A stretch of DNA of 64,000 bases from contig NC_061512.1 in NCBI RefSeq assembly GCF_022539505.1, positions 256,572,510 to 256,636,509 on the forward strand. Direction: 5' to 3'. A program made the translations under genes and the position numbers. Positions 22,214 to 33,964 of the stretch are shown piece by piece. The notes beneath the pieces were generated by a model, which made no database searches, had not been told where the DNA came from, and saw only the letters and a list, made by a program, of their open reading frames with translations. Position 1 is the first letter of the stretch, and every line of letters starts with the position of its first letter. The stretch is from Lolium rigidum. Its lineage: Eukaryota > Streptophyta > Magnoliopsida > Poales > Poaceae.

Positions 22214-23380
22214 ACCCGGGAGCCGAATTGAATTCAACTATGACAACTCGCGCAACAGCAGCAGCGTCGGTAGTAAGTATTTTTTACTGTACATAAAACA
22301 GCACTTTATTGATTAAATTACATCAATACACAAAGTTCTCCGGATGTAATTCCAAACAGAATGAAAAAACTCGCTAGAGGAAAGCAAGATTTAGCTAAGA
22401 TATCTTCATTAAGATCGCGCTTCACATGGATAAAGAGATTGACCCGAAGGAGTTGGTCATGGCCTTGATCCATGACCTGTCCATTGTCGACGAGTTGAGG
22501 CGCTGAACCAAGGACAAGCAGTCCGAAACCAAGATAGCACCTGGGTGAAGAACCCGGGTACCAGCACCTGATTTCAATTTTTTTTGAAAAATTCTATTTA
22601 AATGTTTGATGAAAAATTTGAAATAATTCACGCGCATATATATCACTTGATACTTACCCATGCCATTTTTTTAAAAAAAAACAACCATATATGACCTACA
22701 CAAAAAAAAGAACGAAAACTGAACATATTGTTATACTGTTAAATAGTGTACGTGTGTTTTTGTGTAGGTTATACACTTTCATATTTTTGGTTCAAACTTG
22801 ACGTACACATATCTGAATAAATTATCTATACACATGATTTATGCCGCTTTATTATAATTGTTTTATTATTTGTTTTAAATTTTATTGTCGAAAATTGGTG
22901 TTTGCACAAGTGAGAGCCAAAGATCTGCGTCCCTTGCAATGTGTATTACCCGCAAAAAATGTATTATTACCTATAATAAATAATTAAGCTTTAAAAAATA
23001 ATAAATAATTAAGCTGCAGTACTAAATATCTCTTCACTCTTATCTTTGTACTACTTTGTAATCTGAACTACTGCATTTTGTTACAACTGCTTTAGGAAGT
23101 GAGCTGGTCTCTACATCAACTGTTTCTGGCCGTCACTGTGGTGCAGTACTTGTGATTTTTTTACTTGCGCTAGAAGGTGGCGTTCATCCAAGCTGTTGGA
23201 GTGCTGGGGAGCATGTTGGTGGTTCAATTGTGAGAGAAACATCCTTCGTCCTAAAGACTTACACATTGATTGAGAAAATCTTACAACTCTAGAGGCAGTT
23301 ATGTACAATTAATTGTTGAAAACGAGAGCGCAAATTTCTTATCGAGCTGTTAATTGGACAAAGCAAGTTTTGAGGACCTG
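22214..23380. other. AT-rich intergenic DNA, no gene seen
   Basis: It contains GCACCTGGGTGAAGAACCCGG near 22537-22557 and AGTGAGAGCCAAAG near 22910, which may be the ends of another MITE. A near-repeat of AATAAATAATTAAGCT occurs at about 22977 and 23000. No coding features. Confidence 0.35.
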
Positions 23381-23393
23381 GATTCAGCAAAGT

Positions 23394-23600
23394 TTTTTTT
23401 TTGAAACGGGGGCAAAAGCTTTGCCCCATTCGATTAATTAAGGAGAAGAGTTTGACAAGAAAGTCCGAACCAAAAGAAAAGAAGAGTACAAGAGACTACT
23501 CTCGCGGCATGATTTGGCCCAAGCGTTTAGCACCGGCTAAAACCCACAAACGGGCCTCTCTCTTAATCTTATCTAGGAGTACATCATGGTTGGCGTTCTT
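23394..23600 (-). mobile_element. 5'-truncated LINE 3' end (207 bp) with 13-bp target duplication
   Basis: GATTCAGCAAAGT is present at 23381-23393 and again at 23601-23613. A T-run at 23394-23402 on the + strand is the poly(A) tail of a minus-strand insertion. GAAACGGGGGCAAAAGC follows, the reverse complement of the 3' UTR end typical of grass LINEs. The long duplication plus poly(A) indicates target-primed reverse transcription. Confidence 0.8.
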
Positions 23601-23991
23601 GATTCAGCAAAGTAGGATTGTGGAGAACACACACAAGTGTGTTCAGGTGGTCTGGAGTGTAGACTGAGAATTGACATCATGCTCCCGTGAATTGATGACG
23701 AATGTATTGTCTAACTCATCTAGGTTTCCTTATGTTTGAGCTTTTGAAACAAATAATGGTATCTAAGCTTTTTGATGCACACGTTGTTCTTGGTGCTCTT
23801 CTTTTGCCTTCTCAGCAAGGATGTAGAAGTGGGACAAGTGGGATAAGTGGGACAAGCTGAGTTGACTCATTTGACTCTAGAGGTTATAGGGCTTTAGAGA
23901 ATAGATAGTTTAGCTTTAGCTGCTCGTGGGTTTGACACTCAAATACTTATCGAATTTTACTACGGTGATCCCCTGCACTTGGGGGTTATCA

Positions 23992-24695
23992 GGGAACAAA
24001 ATATTTTATAATGAGCAACAACTTGACGGTACATAAGGAACAACCCCATAAGTTGTGGGGAACAAAACTATTTTTAAGGATGAACACCATAGGGAATATG
24101 AGGAACAACTCCATAGGTTTAGGGCAACACTACCTTTTATAATGAGGAACAACTTGGAGGCATATGAGAAACTATGAGGGAACAAATTAAACCATTTATA
24201 ACGAGAACAACTTGTAGTAATGAGATGAACAACATAGGTTTAGGGAAACAAATCGATGTATAATGAGGAACAACTTGATGCATATAAGGAACAACCCCAT
24301 AGGTTGTGGGGAACAAAATTATTTGTAATGAGGAACATCATGATCATATGTGGAAACAATCCTATAGGATGAGGGGGATAAAACCTTTTGTAATGTGGAA
24401 CGACTTGAAGCATATGGCCAACACCACTATAGGTTAAATCTATTTATAGTGAGGAACAACATGAGTCATATAAGGAACAACCTCATAGGTTGAGGGAAAC
24501 AATCACATTTATAGTGAGGAACAACATGGAGGCATATAAGGAACAACCACATACGTTGTGGAGAACGAACTCATTTGTAATGAGAAACAACATAGATAAT
24601 ATCAGGAACAACCCCATAAGATGAGGGGAACAAAACCTTTTATAAACAAACCCATAGGTTGAGGTGAAACAATATTTTATAATGAGAAACAAATA
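23992..24695. repeat. Degenerate minisatellite, about 65-bp unit, about 11-12 units
   Basis: The phrases GGGAACAAA, TTTATAATGAGGAACAAC and AAGGAACAACCCCATAGGTT return in the same order every 62-66 bases across 700 bp. Two units near the right end are shortened. Units differ by substitutions and small indels, so the array is old. It lies between the paralogous genes and contains no spacer-like unique segments. Confidence 0.8.
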
Positions 24696-25139
24696 AAAGA
24701 GAATACCCGGGAAACCATACAAACATAGAATAGCGAAAGAAATCAAGAAAGAAGAATAATAGAAAAACAAATAAAGCAAAAATAAAAATGTCACAAGAAG
24801 TTATAAGCATAATAATCTAATTAAGGAATAAAAACAAAATTGGAAAAACACAACTGCACAATGCGACAAGAAATTTAGGTCCTCAAGGAATAAACATATA
24901 TTAATTCACTATACGAAAATCAAAATATAAATAAAAAGAATAGAACTAATTTTTTTATCTCCTCCTCGAAATAGGCTTTCGTCCTGCTTTATAAATAAAT
25001 CAACCACATCCATACAATATTCGAGCACAAGAAGAAACTGAAAGACAACATAAGGTCTGTTGGGGTCACATCACAACACGCTTGAAAGAGAAACAAGCTA
25101 TACACCCTAAGACATAGGGCAACTCATGGACTGGATGGA
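24696..25139. other. AT-rich intergenic DNA
   Basis: Purine-rich A/G text on the + strand after the minisatellite. No ORF, RNA gene or transposon end was recognised. Confidence 0.4.
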
Positions 25140-25720
25140 GTAGATAATCGACATGTCGCTGCTAAAAGATCCTCCAACATGTTGTCCAGACGATTCTTGC
25201 TCCATTGTACACGGAGTGGGTACCACTGCTGCAACAAAGCTAAGAATTTAAAGACAGAGTCAGAGGCGTGTCGAAGAAAGATATATACGCTCTGTCACAA
25301 AATTGTTACGCACAGTCCACATGTCCAGGTCAAAATTGTAAACTGTAACCAGAAGAGGCGTCTCCTCCTACCGGTATTGTCTGCGTGAGCCTCAAGGAAC
25401 TCACCGAGGTCTGTAGCCTGCCACTCAGACCCCAAAGCCTCATGGATGAAACTCCAAAGAAAATGTGCAACGGGGAAAGAGAACATGATGTGCGTCGTAG
25501 TTTTCGGAACCGCACACAACGGGCACAAACCGTTACCCGGCCCATTCCGCTTAGCAACCACCACGCTAGAGGGGAGGCAGTCTCTAAGAAGTTGCTAAAG
25601 GAAAATTTTAGTCTTAAAAGGAAGGGGCACTTCGAAAAGCGAGGACGTCCAAGAAAGGTGTGGCCCCCTAAAAAGGCCATATATGATGATCTAACCGAGA
25701 ATATGTCAGACACAGCTAGG
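25140..25720 (-). pseudogene. LINE reverse-transcriptase C-terminal (zf-RVT) fragment
   Basis: Minus-strand frames carry the cysteine/histidine pattern of the zf-RVT domain that ends plant LINE ORF2: KRNGPGNGLCPLCAVPKTTTH, then MFSFPVAHFLWSF. The upstream part (VRSSYMAFLGG) is in another frame, and the C-terminal end is also shifted, so at least one frameshift and loss of the 5' part have occurred. No RT catalytic motif remains. This is a dead fragment between the two paralogous genes. Confidence 0.75.
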
Positions 25721-25799
25721 CGCCAGCTAGGGTTCCTACCGACGGCAATGGTCCGTCGGAACGAGGGGTGGTTGCGGCGGTGATAGTGGTCGCGAGGCG

Positions 25800-25935
25800 A
25801 GAAGGAAGAAATTTTTTGTGCATTTTTAGCTCTGGTGGCCGATAGGGCTTTCCCGCGGTGTTTTGTCTTCCCGCCGGCACCCCCGCTGGTGAGAGATCTT
25901 TGAGAAGGGCGAGTGGAGATGCTCTAACATCGCAT
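25800..25935. mobile_element. Small Harbinger/Tourist-like terminal fragment
   Basis: The right end GAGTGGAGATGCTCTAAC inverts to GTTAGAGCATCTCCACTC, the common GAGCATCTCC terminus of grass Harbinger-type MITEs. The opposite end is not clear. Confidence 0.4.
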
Positions 25936-25984
25936 AGCTATAGACAGTTTTTTGGTTAAAATTATGGGCAGGCCACGGCCCAGT

Positions 25985-26226
25985 AGGCCTAAACGTAGGT
26001 CCGCCGGACCCAAGCGGCAAGCCAGGCTTCAGGTCTTCGACTTGAAAATTGGGCTGCAACAAATCCTGAGGAGTGCATGTCCAAGTCGAATCGGAGATAG
26101 AGTCGAGTTCGTTCAGGCGAAAGAAAAGCGAGTCCCCCAAAATAAAAAGAAACGGAACGCCCAGATCCGCCGCAACTAGAGAAGGAGGCAAACGCACCAA
26201 ATTTCGATTCCCCGCTGAAGTTCAAG
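25985..26226 (+). promoter_or_regulatory. Upstream region of paralogue B, shared with paralogue A
   Basis: It shares ordered blocks with 17915-18135 (see that entry), including GGAGTGCATGTCCAAGTCG and ACGCCCAGATCC. Unlike A it has a purine-rich leader stretch (AAAATAAAAAGAAACGG). Confidence 0.5.
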
Positions 26227-27450
26227 ATGGCCATGGCGGCGGTTCGATTCGCCGCGAGGAGGCTCACTGGCCAGCAATCGCAGGCGATTCTTAGGTCGGC
26301 TGTCGCGAATGAACAAGGGGTGGTCAACCGCGGCGGCTCGCCCGGCTATGCTCTACGCCGGTTCACCTCATCCGATGCTCCTGCTGCCAACGGATCAAAA
26401 ATCAACACCGAGGTACTACGCCACGCCCTATCGTTTTAATCGGAAAACCGACTTCTCTGCAGTATTTTGTAGATCGATGGAACTGCCGTTATTAATTACT
26501 CCGTATGTATTTTCATTTGCATACTTGATTCATTGATAGATCTGCAAGTTGCTAACCTAAGTATCCTGCATTGGCCAGCATCCTTCTGTTTCAGGGGATA
26601 ACCGTCTAATGGCAGCTCACCAGAAGAAAGAGGAACTCTTCCATATGCTAGCTGAGATACAAACGGATAAGGATATTTCTTTCACAAGAAGAATGAAAGA
26701 CAGGCTGGTGCTGCAGCGTCTTACCACGCTTATCGACATGCCTAATAACCCTGAATGGTAAATTCTTAACTATATCCATACCTAACCACCCCCCATATTC
26801 ATGTACGGGTGTGTTTTTCTTATCACTACTCCCTCCGTCTGCTTATTATATTAGTATATAGTTTTTGTGACATCAAAAGTGATGACACTAGATTCATTTT
26901 CAGAATTATTAATTTACTTATTAATGTGATTTTGTAACACGTAAATGGAGCAATTGTTGGTCAAACTTTTGTGTAAAACAGAATAGAGATGCCTTATGGT
27001 TTAGGCCATAGGGAGTAATTATAAGATACATGGTGATGAATTTTTACCATAGGGAGTATTAAATTGCATGGTAAAAATTGTCATCATGTTGATGAAGTTT
27101 TGAAATTCATTTTGGAGGATCATATATAACTATAATTGTGCTATACCTGGTGGAATCAAATAGTATAATGAAGTCATCCAATTGTTATACTTGACAGTGA
27201 TAGAACGATTGCACTATATTCTTAGCTTCTTATAAGCATAATAATGTTTTATGAATCTCATGCATGCAGGCACTGGTATCGTCGAGAATATGCAGTTATT
27301 AAATTTTTGCGTGGTACAACAGTTTTCTTCGGTTTCATTTATCAGTTGGAAAAGTTGGATGATTTTTTTCACCGGAATAAGCAAGTTCAGCGAGCTGACA
27401 GTAACAACCAAGCCAATGTTTCATGTGCAGAACCAGCCATTGAAGAATAG
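26227..27450 (+). CDS. Paralogue B: small mitochondrion-targeted protein, three exons (181 aa), function unknown
   Basis: Exons 26227-26412, 26579-26757 and 27270-27450 join in frame with GT-AG introns in the same phases as paralogue A (0 and 2), giving 181 codons. Exon 1 is the same length as in A and about 84% identical (52 of 62 residues by eye), including the presequence and RRFTSS. Exon 2 is one codon shorter than in A and keeps HPSV, RLMAA, QKKEELF and RMKDR. Exon 3 aligns without gaps but only about 39% of residues match (23 of 59). It keeps FF-RNKQ, DSN and the final IEE. The hydrophobic stretch is weaker here (GTTVFFGFIYQL). No domain is recognised. The intact frame and the matched intron phases support a real gene. 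The uneven divergence between exons is reported as a finding. Confidence 0.8.
26828..27060. mobile_element. Stowaway-like remnants in intron 2 of paralogue B
   Basis: ACTCCCTCCGTCTGC near 26827 is a Stowaway-type terminus, and CATAGGGAGTA occurs near 27008 and 27050. Paralogue A's intron 2 shares the intervening AGCAATTGTTGGTCAAAC text but lacks the CTCCCTCCGTC end, so boundaries are uncertain. Confidence 0.4.
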
Positions 27451-28111
27451 TTTATGTCAGTTAGTGCAGCGTTTGTGATCTTGAGCTACAACTTTGATTG
27501 CAAAAATTCAACATTTCAAAGTTCCAAAAAAAATCTGCTTGTAGTTAAGCTGTAATACTACAAGTGTGCGAAATCACAATACAAAATATGATGAAAAGTG
27601 TGGATCTCGGTACACATTTTCAAATCCCCATTGTTAGGATTTGTCATTTTTCTGTAGCCCATAGTATAATGTATTTTGCATTAAGAATTTGCATGCTTAG
27701 TATACATCCTTATGTACATCTAGATTTTTTTTCCAGAACTTTTTGGAACTTACAAATGATGTTTTAGATTATCTTTTTGTTTTTGAAAGAATCGAGCTAC
27801 CTGTTGTGTCTTGAGCTCCAATATGATTTTCGGTTATATCAGTTGTCTTCAGTAATAATAGTATGAACTATAGAAGTTGGCCTGAAGTTGCTGTTGTTCT
27901 GTTTTCTGATCATGGACGAACGACAAGGTATCTGGATGCTAATATCAGTGCTATTAGTTTCTTCTGTTGAGGAAGTTCCAAGTAATTTGGTTGACGGGTG
28001 AGGAGGGCAGATGGACTATTTTTCTCAACGGGTAGAAAGAACAATGTACAGATAACGTACTAGGAAAATTGAACATCGAAATTGGAACGGTTGGACAGCA
28101 CTGAGAGCTTA
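27451..28111. other. 3' flank of paralogue B
   Basis: The first 110 bases match the 3' UTR region of paralogue A up to TACTACAAG (27568). The rest is AT-rich and unrecognised. Confidence 0.45.
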
Positions 28112-28402
28112 TACAATGATAATATTTCTTTTTTGAACTTCATGATGATATTTCTAGTATCATGTTATTTTTGCACAGCATTTCCCACTCAGGTGGGCTA
28201 TGTCTTAACAATTAGCTGTAATATCATCTCCTTGATAGTGAGTGCCTCAAAATCATGTGTAGAGTTAGTGCTCATGGCACGTGAGTGATCTTTTATTTTT
28301 TACAATTTCACACGAGAGGGTTATTCATTTCAAACAATCTTTTCACGGGAATCAAACGGGTTAGGATCTTCAGACTTTTTTTTTTCTTTAGAAAGAAGGC
28401 TC
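28112..28402 (+). repeat. Direct duplication, copy 1 (about 290 bp)
   Basis: Nearly identical to 37975-38270: both run from ATTTCTTTTTTGAACTTCATG through CCCACTCAGGTGGGCTATG to GAAAGAAGGCTC. Copy 1 is followed by GAGCAAATTC and copy 2 by CTACCCC, so the copies flank 9.6 kb of inserted material. Confidence 0.88.
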
Positions 28403-28566
28403 GAGCAAATTCTATATTGCAACTTATAAAAGAAGAGTTCCAAGTCTTTCAAGCGGTGTTTCCATTAGGCAAAGCAAGAGTTTATTGTAAAAAAAAATAG
28501 CAACGATACTACATAAACGAAGTATATTTTAATGAAACTCTAATGTTCCTAAATTTATGGACTTTC
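28403..28566. other. AT-rich segment, possible plastid-derived DNA left of the solo LTR
   Basis: Once the solo LTR and one CTTTC copy are removed, this segment continues directly into 37723-37787 and then the trnL-like sequence. Its plastid origin is therefore inferred by continuity only. I could not match it to a plastid gene by eye. Confidence 0.35.
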
Positions 28567-30013
28567 TGTAACATCCCAAATTTCAAAATCAATGAAGAAG
28601 AAGATTGTCAAATACTCAAAATTTAGAACCAACAAAAACTTTTAATTGAATATAGTGTCATGCATAAGGTTTGTGCATTATTGTATGAGATTGCCATGAT
28701 GATTGTTTGTGTGATGATGCTTGACATCTAAAACCCTAACTTGATCCTTAGAAGATCACAAAGCAAATCAAAAAGGAAGAAAATAAAGAAAATGGAAAAT
28801 TCCCAAAACCCTCACATATGGTTTATGCCATTTTTGCAAATCTTCAACCTAGACCATTTTGGCTTGCACCATTAGTTGGATAATGTTACTAAACACTTAT
28901 AAACACTTTTGGAAATCAAAGAACTCAAATCAAATCAAATTTGAAATCAAATTGTGCTCACATGCACTAATGGTCAAATCTGCCAATTTTAGCCTGATGC
29001 CTACTTTGAGCCTCTGTATTTAGAGATTTTCAAACCAAACAATTCCAACTCTTTGCACCTCATTCAAGACCACATCAAGGTGAACAACTTTGTTAAAGAC
29101 CACCCATGCAAATTCGTCCTAGATCACAAGTTATGCTCAAGCAAAGTTGGAACTTTTTAACAGATTCAACATCATACCCAATTTAAAATTTTGCAATTCT
29201 TTGTAATTTTGAAAACCACCACCATTGTGTGTCCTTGATCACATGAATCAACACCACCAAGTTTCACTCAAAATTTTCAAAATTCAGTTCATGCGGCCAT
29301 TACATCAAACACTATGTGAGCAAAATCCACCCAAATCCAATTTCACTATTTCAAATAGTGTTTGCCCAATTTTTGGACACCACTTGCTTCACACATGTTC
29401 CCTGCTCCCCTCTCACCAACACTCCTGCATAGGAACCCTAGCCATGGCAAGACATGGCCTATCCATTGCCATGCCAGCCATGCTCACCATGGCACCGGCC
29501 ATCTCTCACTCTCCTCCTCTCCAACCCTAGCCACCATGCCCTACTGCTTCTCCTTGATCCACTGAACAAGCTGGTGCACGCCGTTGGTCGAATGGAGTAC
29601 GACAAGGCCCAGACATGGACGCGCCCGCGACGCCCTGGCACGACAGGATCGGCATGGCCACGTCGACGCGTGCATGCCGGAGCGCGCCACAGGCACGCGT
29701 CGCCCCAGCCACTCGCAGCTCGCCTGGACCCCCTCTTCCGCCCTCAGCTTCGCCACAGCACCACAGACACGCCATACAACTTCTTGTCGCCGACCCGCGC
29801 CCGCCGTCGCCAGAGACGAGAACGAATCCCGCTGCGGACGCGCAGATGCTCGCACGCGCCCGACCACGTTAGGCACCGCCCAACCTCGCCGTTGCCGCCA
29901 GGAGGACCGCCAGGAACCGTAGCACAGTACCGCGCCCTCGCCTACCTCTCTAGCTCGCCGTAACCCTCGCGCCATTGTCGACCTCGCCGCAGCACCCGGT
30001 CATCCCCCGCCAT

Positions 30014-30021
30014 TATAAATA
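30014..30021 (+). promoter_or_regulatory. TATA box of the long solo LTR
   Basis: TATAAATA in a GC-rich setting, followed about 25 bases later by a CT-rich leader with CTCGCTCCTCTCATC. It looks like a core promoter. Confidence 0.5.
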
Positions 30022-32054
30022 GAGGGCTCCCCTCGCTTCATTCTCCACACCAGCTCGCTCCTCTCATCTCACTCAACCTCCTCGACCACCTCCCCTCCTC
30101 GATTAGCCTCCGTAGCCATGCAATTGCATCGCAAGAGCCGTGAAGCCGCAGCAGACGCCGCCGTCGATTGGAGCCGCCCTAGGACACGACGCTGGTACCA
30201 GGGAGCTCACCATCGATGACAACGTACCTGCGCACCTCGCCGCACCTCGCCAGAGCACCGGTGAGCTTGCCAACCCCCCACCTGCGCCGCGCCAGTGAGC
30301 TCCTCTTGCCGGCGACGACGATGGATGAGATCCGTTGGATCTCGTTCTAATCGTGCATCCCAGAGCCGCCCATACCCTTTCGCGTTTGAAGTGAGGCTGA
30401 CGGGTGGAGCCCACCTATCAGGAAGCCCACGCGTGCTGGATGCGTGGTGGGCTGGATTCCTCCCGTTTAAATCAATTCGGCCCAGTTAGTTTCCCGCGCG
30501 AGCCCACTAATTCAAATTCGTATTTTCAGTTTAAATAGAATCATATTGGCTCAACCAAATTTTATGAATTGCATATGGTTGGAAAGCTAGAGAAAAGATC
30601 TATCCAACCCCACTGGTCTCATCATGAGATTCTTTGTAGAATTAATGTGACAAAAATAACAAGGCAGGGACTTTTGCAACTTCAAACATTATTTAAAAAT
30701 CAACCAAAAATGCTTTTAAGTTGATTCCAACTCTCATAAATAACATTTCACATACTCTACATGTTTCTGCAAAAATATGACATGGTTACTTTGTGTGATC
30801 ATGGCCTAGTTTAAATAAAGGGCTCTATGGCTATTTCTAGTCAATTGATATTGCCCAAAACTATTTAATAAATCATATGAGATGGTTTCTCTCATTTAAA
30901 TCTTGTCCCAAGTAACTTAATATGAGGTAGTGACCATGGTCTACATAATCTCATATTGAATTATTTGGTGATGTTAAATCATAGGGCTTTCTATTTTCGT
31001 GCCCTCGGGTCCTTAGTTGTGCTCAGTTTTCCCCAGCTCCTTAGTTTTTCCTCAGTTTTACCCAAGCGTTTGTCTAAAACCATCACACGTGATGTAATGG
31101 CCGGTTGCCCGACGGTTGACCGTTATCTTCTGACTAGTGGGGCCACGTAGAGCCTGCAAAGACACGTTAGACCATCCATCTTTGTTTGACCGTAAGCATC
31201 GCTGTATCCCTGACCAAAACGCGAACGAGTGGGGCTTCGCTATATCAAATGACAAGTGGGGCCATGGCGCTGATACAAGGGGAAATACACGGGTAGGATT
31301 AGATTTTTAAACGGAGCTCTACAGCGATGGCACGGAGGAGGTGGCCTGCGGAGTGCCGAGATGAGATCGACGTCCACAAAGAACTGCATGAGGCGAGACC
31401 AGAAGCATTAGATAGATATGAACTAGACGCGTTTAACCATGCAAATAAGAGAAGAAATGGTCAACGACATCGAAGACTACCTCAAAACTTTGACTGACCG
31501 TGTCCGACACGAACGCGAGCAATGTAGAGAAAACTAGTGTCTCTCCTTTCTGGCGTGTATAGATGGGTGCTAGAAGAGTGTGGTGGCGAAGGGAAAGACC
31601 TCGCGGTGGTCGGTGGCGTCCAACATAGCGGGGCGGCGTGGCCGTGCCCACATCGGCGTGGATGCATGTTCGGCATTGGCATCAGCATGTACGTTCGGCA
31701 TTGGCCTCGGTGGTATCTCTGGTGTGTCAGTGATCGAATGAGGGGATGGGATTGAGGGTGCATCCCGACGGTGACCTAGCAGTGGCGTCGAGCATAGCCG
31801 TTTCGACCATGCCGATATCCGCATCGGCAAAGTTTGGAGGCTGTGGTGCTCGAATCAAGGAGGGATTTGTTTCTTGTACGCTAAAAGTGATTTGAAACAA
31901 GTTTCGTGTTGAAGGTTAGGTAACGAAAGTTTGTAACTAAGCCCAAAATTATACTAGCACCATGGTGAGGTTCTTTTTGATAGAGCTATACGGTTGGGCA
32001 AACTTTTTTGACACTTTTTAGATAGGGTTCCTTGTTGTTACACGTATGGCTTTT

Positions 32055-32528
32055 CTAACAAGGTGATTTATTCTACCTCCTCTAAATGACCTCAAATTTT
32101 ATACAGCTGATCTTCTATACATAGATAGATAGATTGTTTCGTTTTTATATTTTTCGAACTTTTTATTTCCCTTTATAATATCCAATTGATTTTCAGGTCA
32201 AAACCTCGAAAAACAGCATCATGTATGGCATCATTCTCGCCATAAATTTTAAATTTTGTGAAACTTTCCCTTTTAGATATTCCTTGTTGTTATAGATATG
32301 GCATAATGTATGCCAAATTTGGTTAGGTCTCACTGAAACCAGCTTTTGTAACAAGTTAGGTTTTTTCGACCTTCTCAAAAGGGATTTTTTCTACCTTCTC
32401 TAAATGACCTCAAAAATCATACGGACGATCTTCTATACAAAGATAGGTAGATTGTTTCGTTTTTACATTTTTTGGACTTTTATTTCCCTTTATAATACCC
32501 ATTTGTTTTCAGGTCAAAACCTCGAAAG
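32055..32528. repeat. Two direct repeats of about 150 bp inside the Mutator-like element
   Basis: Blocks near 32073-32213 and 32391-32528 share TCTAAATGACCTCAAA, GATCTTCTATACA, AGATTGTTTCGTTTTTA and TTTTCAGGTCAAAACCTCG in the same order, about 318 bases apart. Confidence 0.7.
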
Positions 32529-32604
32529 TTAACATAACTAGATGGTGAACCCTTCCAAACTTCAAATACAGAGATAGATAGATTGGTTCGTTTATCATTT
32601 TTAC

Positions 32605-32870
32605 CGTGAATAGTAATGGCTACAAGAAATCGGTGATGGTCTATCATTTTTTGCGTGAAAAGTAATGGATACAACAAATCGGTGATGGTTTATCATTTTT
32701 TGCGTGAAAATTAATGGCTACAACAAATCGGTGATGGTTTATCATTTGGGATTTTCGTGAAAATTAATGGCTACAACAAATCGGTGACGGTTTATCATTT
32801 TTTCGTGAAAATTTATGGCTACAACAAATCGGTGATGGTTTATCATTTTTTGCGTGAAAAGTAATGCCTA
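32605..32870. repeat. 49-bp minisatellite, about 5.5 units
   Basis: The phrase AATGGCTACAACAAATCGGT followed by GATGGTTTATCATTTTTTGC returns every 47-49 bases. The units are highly alike, much less degenerate than the array at 23992-24695. Confidence 0.85.
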
Positions 32871-33964
32871 AAAGAGTTTATAATTTTTAGCGCGTGAAAA
32901 TAAATACGTGAAAACCGCCATTTAGCAAACTTAGAGAGTGGAACGTAACCGCCGACGAGAGAGAGAGGGTTATCCCGCCCGTTAGATCATACGATCAACG
33001 GTCGGCGGGCACGATCCGCGTGACATGGGCTAGACCAATCAGGGCAATGTTGCACGTGTGAGAGAATTTGTGGAGGGAGAGGGCAAAACTTAGTAGTATC
33101 AAGAAACCAAGGGCACCTATGTAATAAACAGACTAAGGGATTCAAATATGAGATTTAAAAAATGGAAAATGCGTGTTTTGTAGAATAAAACCCATCTTGG
33201 CCTATCTCAAACTATTTGCAATACAAATATACATGAGTGTGAGAATTGTGGCCTCATTTAGACAAAGTATGTTTTGGGGAAAGCTGTTTTGGGAAGGGCT
33301 TATTGTGGAAAACCATGCACCTTCATAGCTACTAGGTGATTTGAGAAGGCCTTTGAGAAGTGGCAATTTGTGGTAAAACTTGATTTATCTATGACTTATC
33401 TATGTTTTGAGAACTGGAAATTTGTGGTAAAGACTCCATGAGTATGTGCCACTATTTTTCGGAATTTTTGCACATTAAATGACTCATTTAACTAGTTAAT
33501 CCCATTTGTTGACTGTCCGTTGACCAGCTACTTGAGGGTAAAACTGAGCATATTGCACTAGCCAGTATTAGCACTCAAGGGGAAAACCGAGCACACAAAA
33601 AATGCTAGTATAATGCTCGAGGTTATACCTGAGTATATCTAAATTTCCAGGGTTAGACTCGAGGACGCGTGTTGCGGTGCAGAAATGAAAGACGTGCAAT
33701 ATTTGACGCGTAGACGCCGGTCGCGGTGCGAAGTCGAAGACGTGCAATCGTGGACGCGTGGCGCATTGCGAAGTCCAAGACGTGCGGACGTGCAGCGGTG
33801 GACGCGTAGGACGCGGGTCGCATTAACCACCCCTTGCCTTTATAGACGCCTCCTCCCACTATCTCTGTCACTCTCACTCGCCTACGCAACGCCGCCTCTC
33901 TCACGTCCCATCATTTTCTCCAAAGCAAAAAACCCTCTCCCTCTCCCTCTCCTCTGCCGGCGAG

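Noticed and set aside
23992..24695. CRISPR-like array
   Set aside because: Units are degenerate and contiguous with no unique spacers, and the DNA is a plant nuclear genome.
28403..28500. Plastid rpl32 coding remnant next to trnL-UAG
   Set aside because: Gene order in plastids made it attractive, but none of the three frames gave a convincing match, so only a spacer origin is suggested.
29454..29963. Proline/arginine-rich frames, up to 169 codons
   Set aside because: They lie in the GC-rich part of the long solo LTR upstream of its TATA box, on both strands at once; composition explains them.
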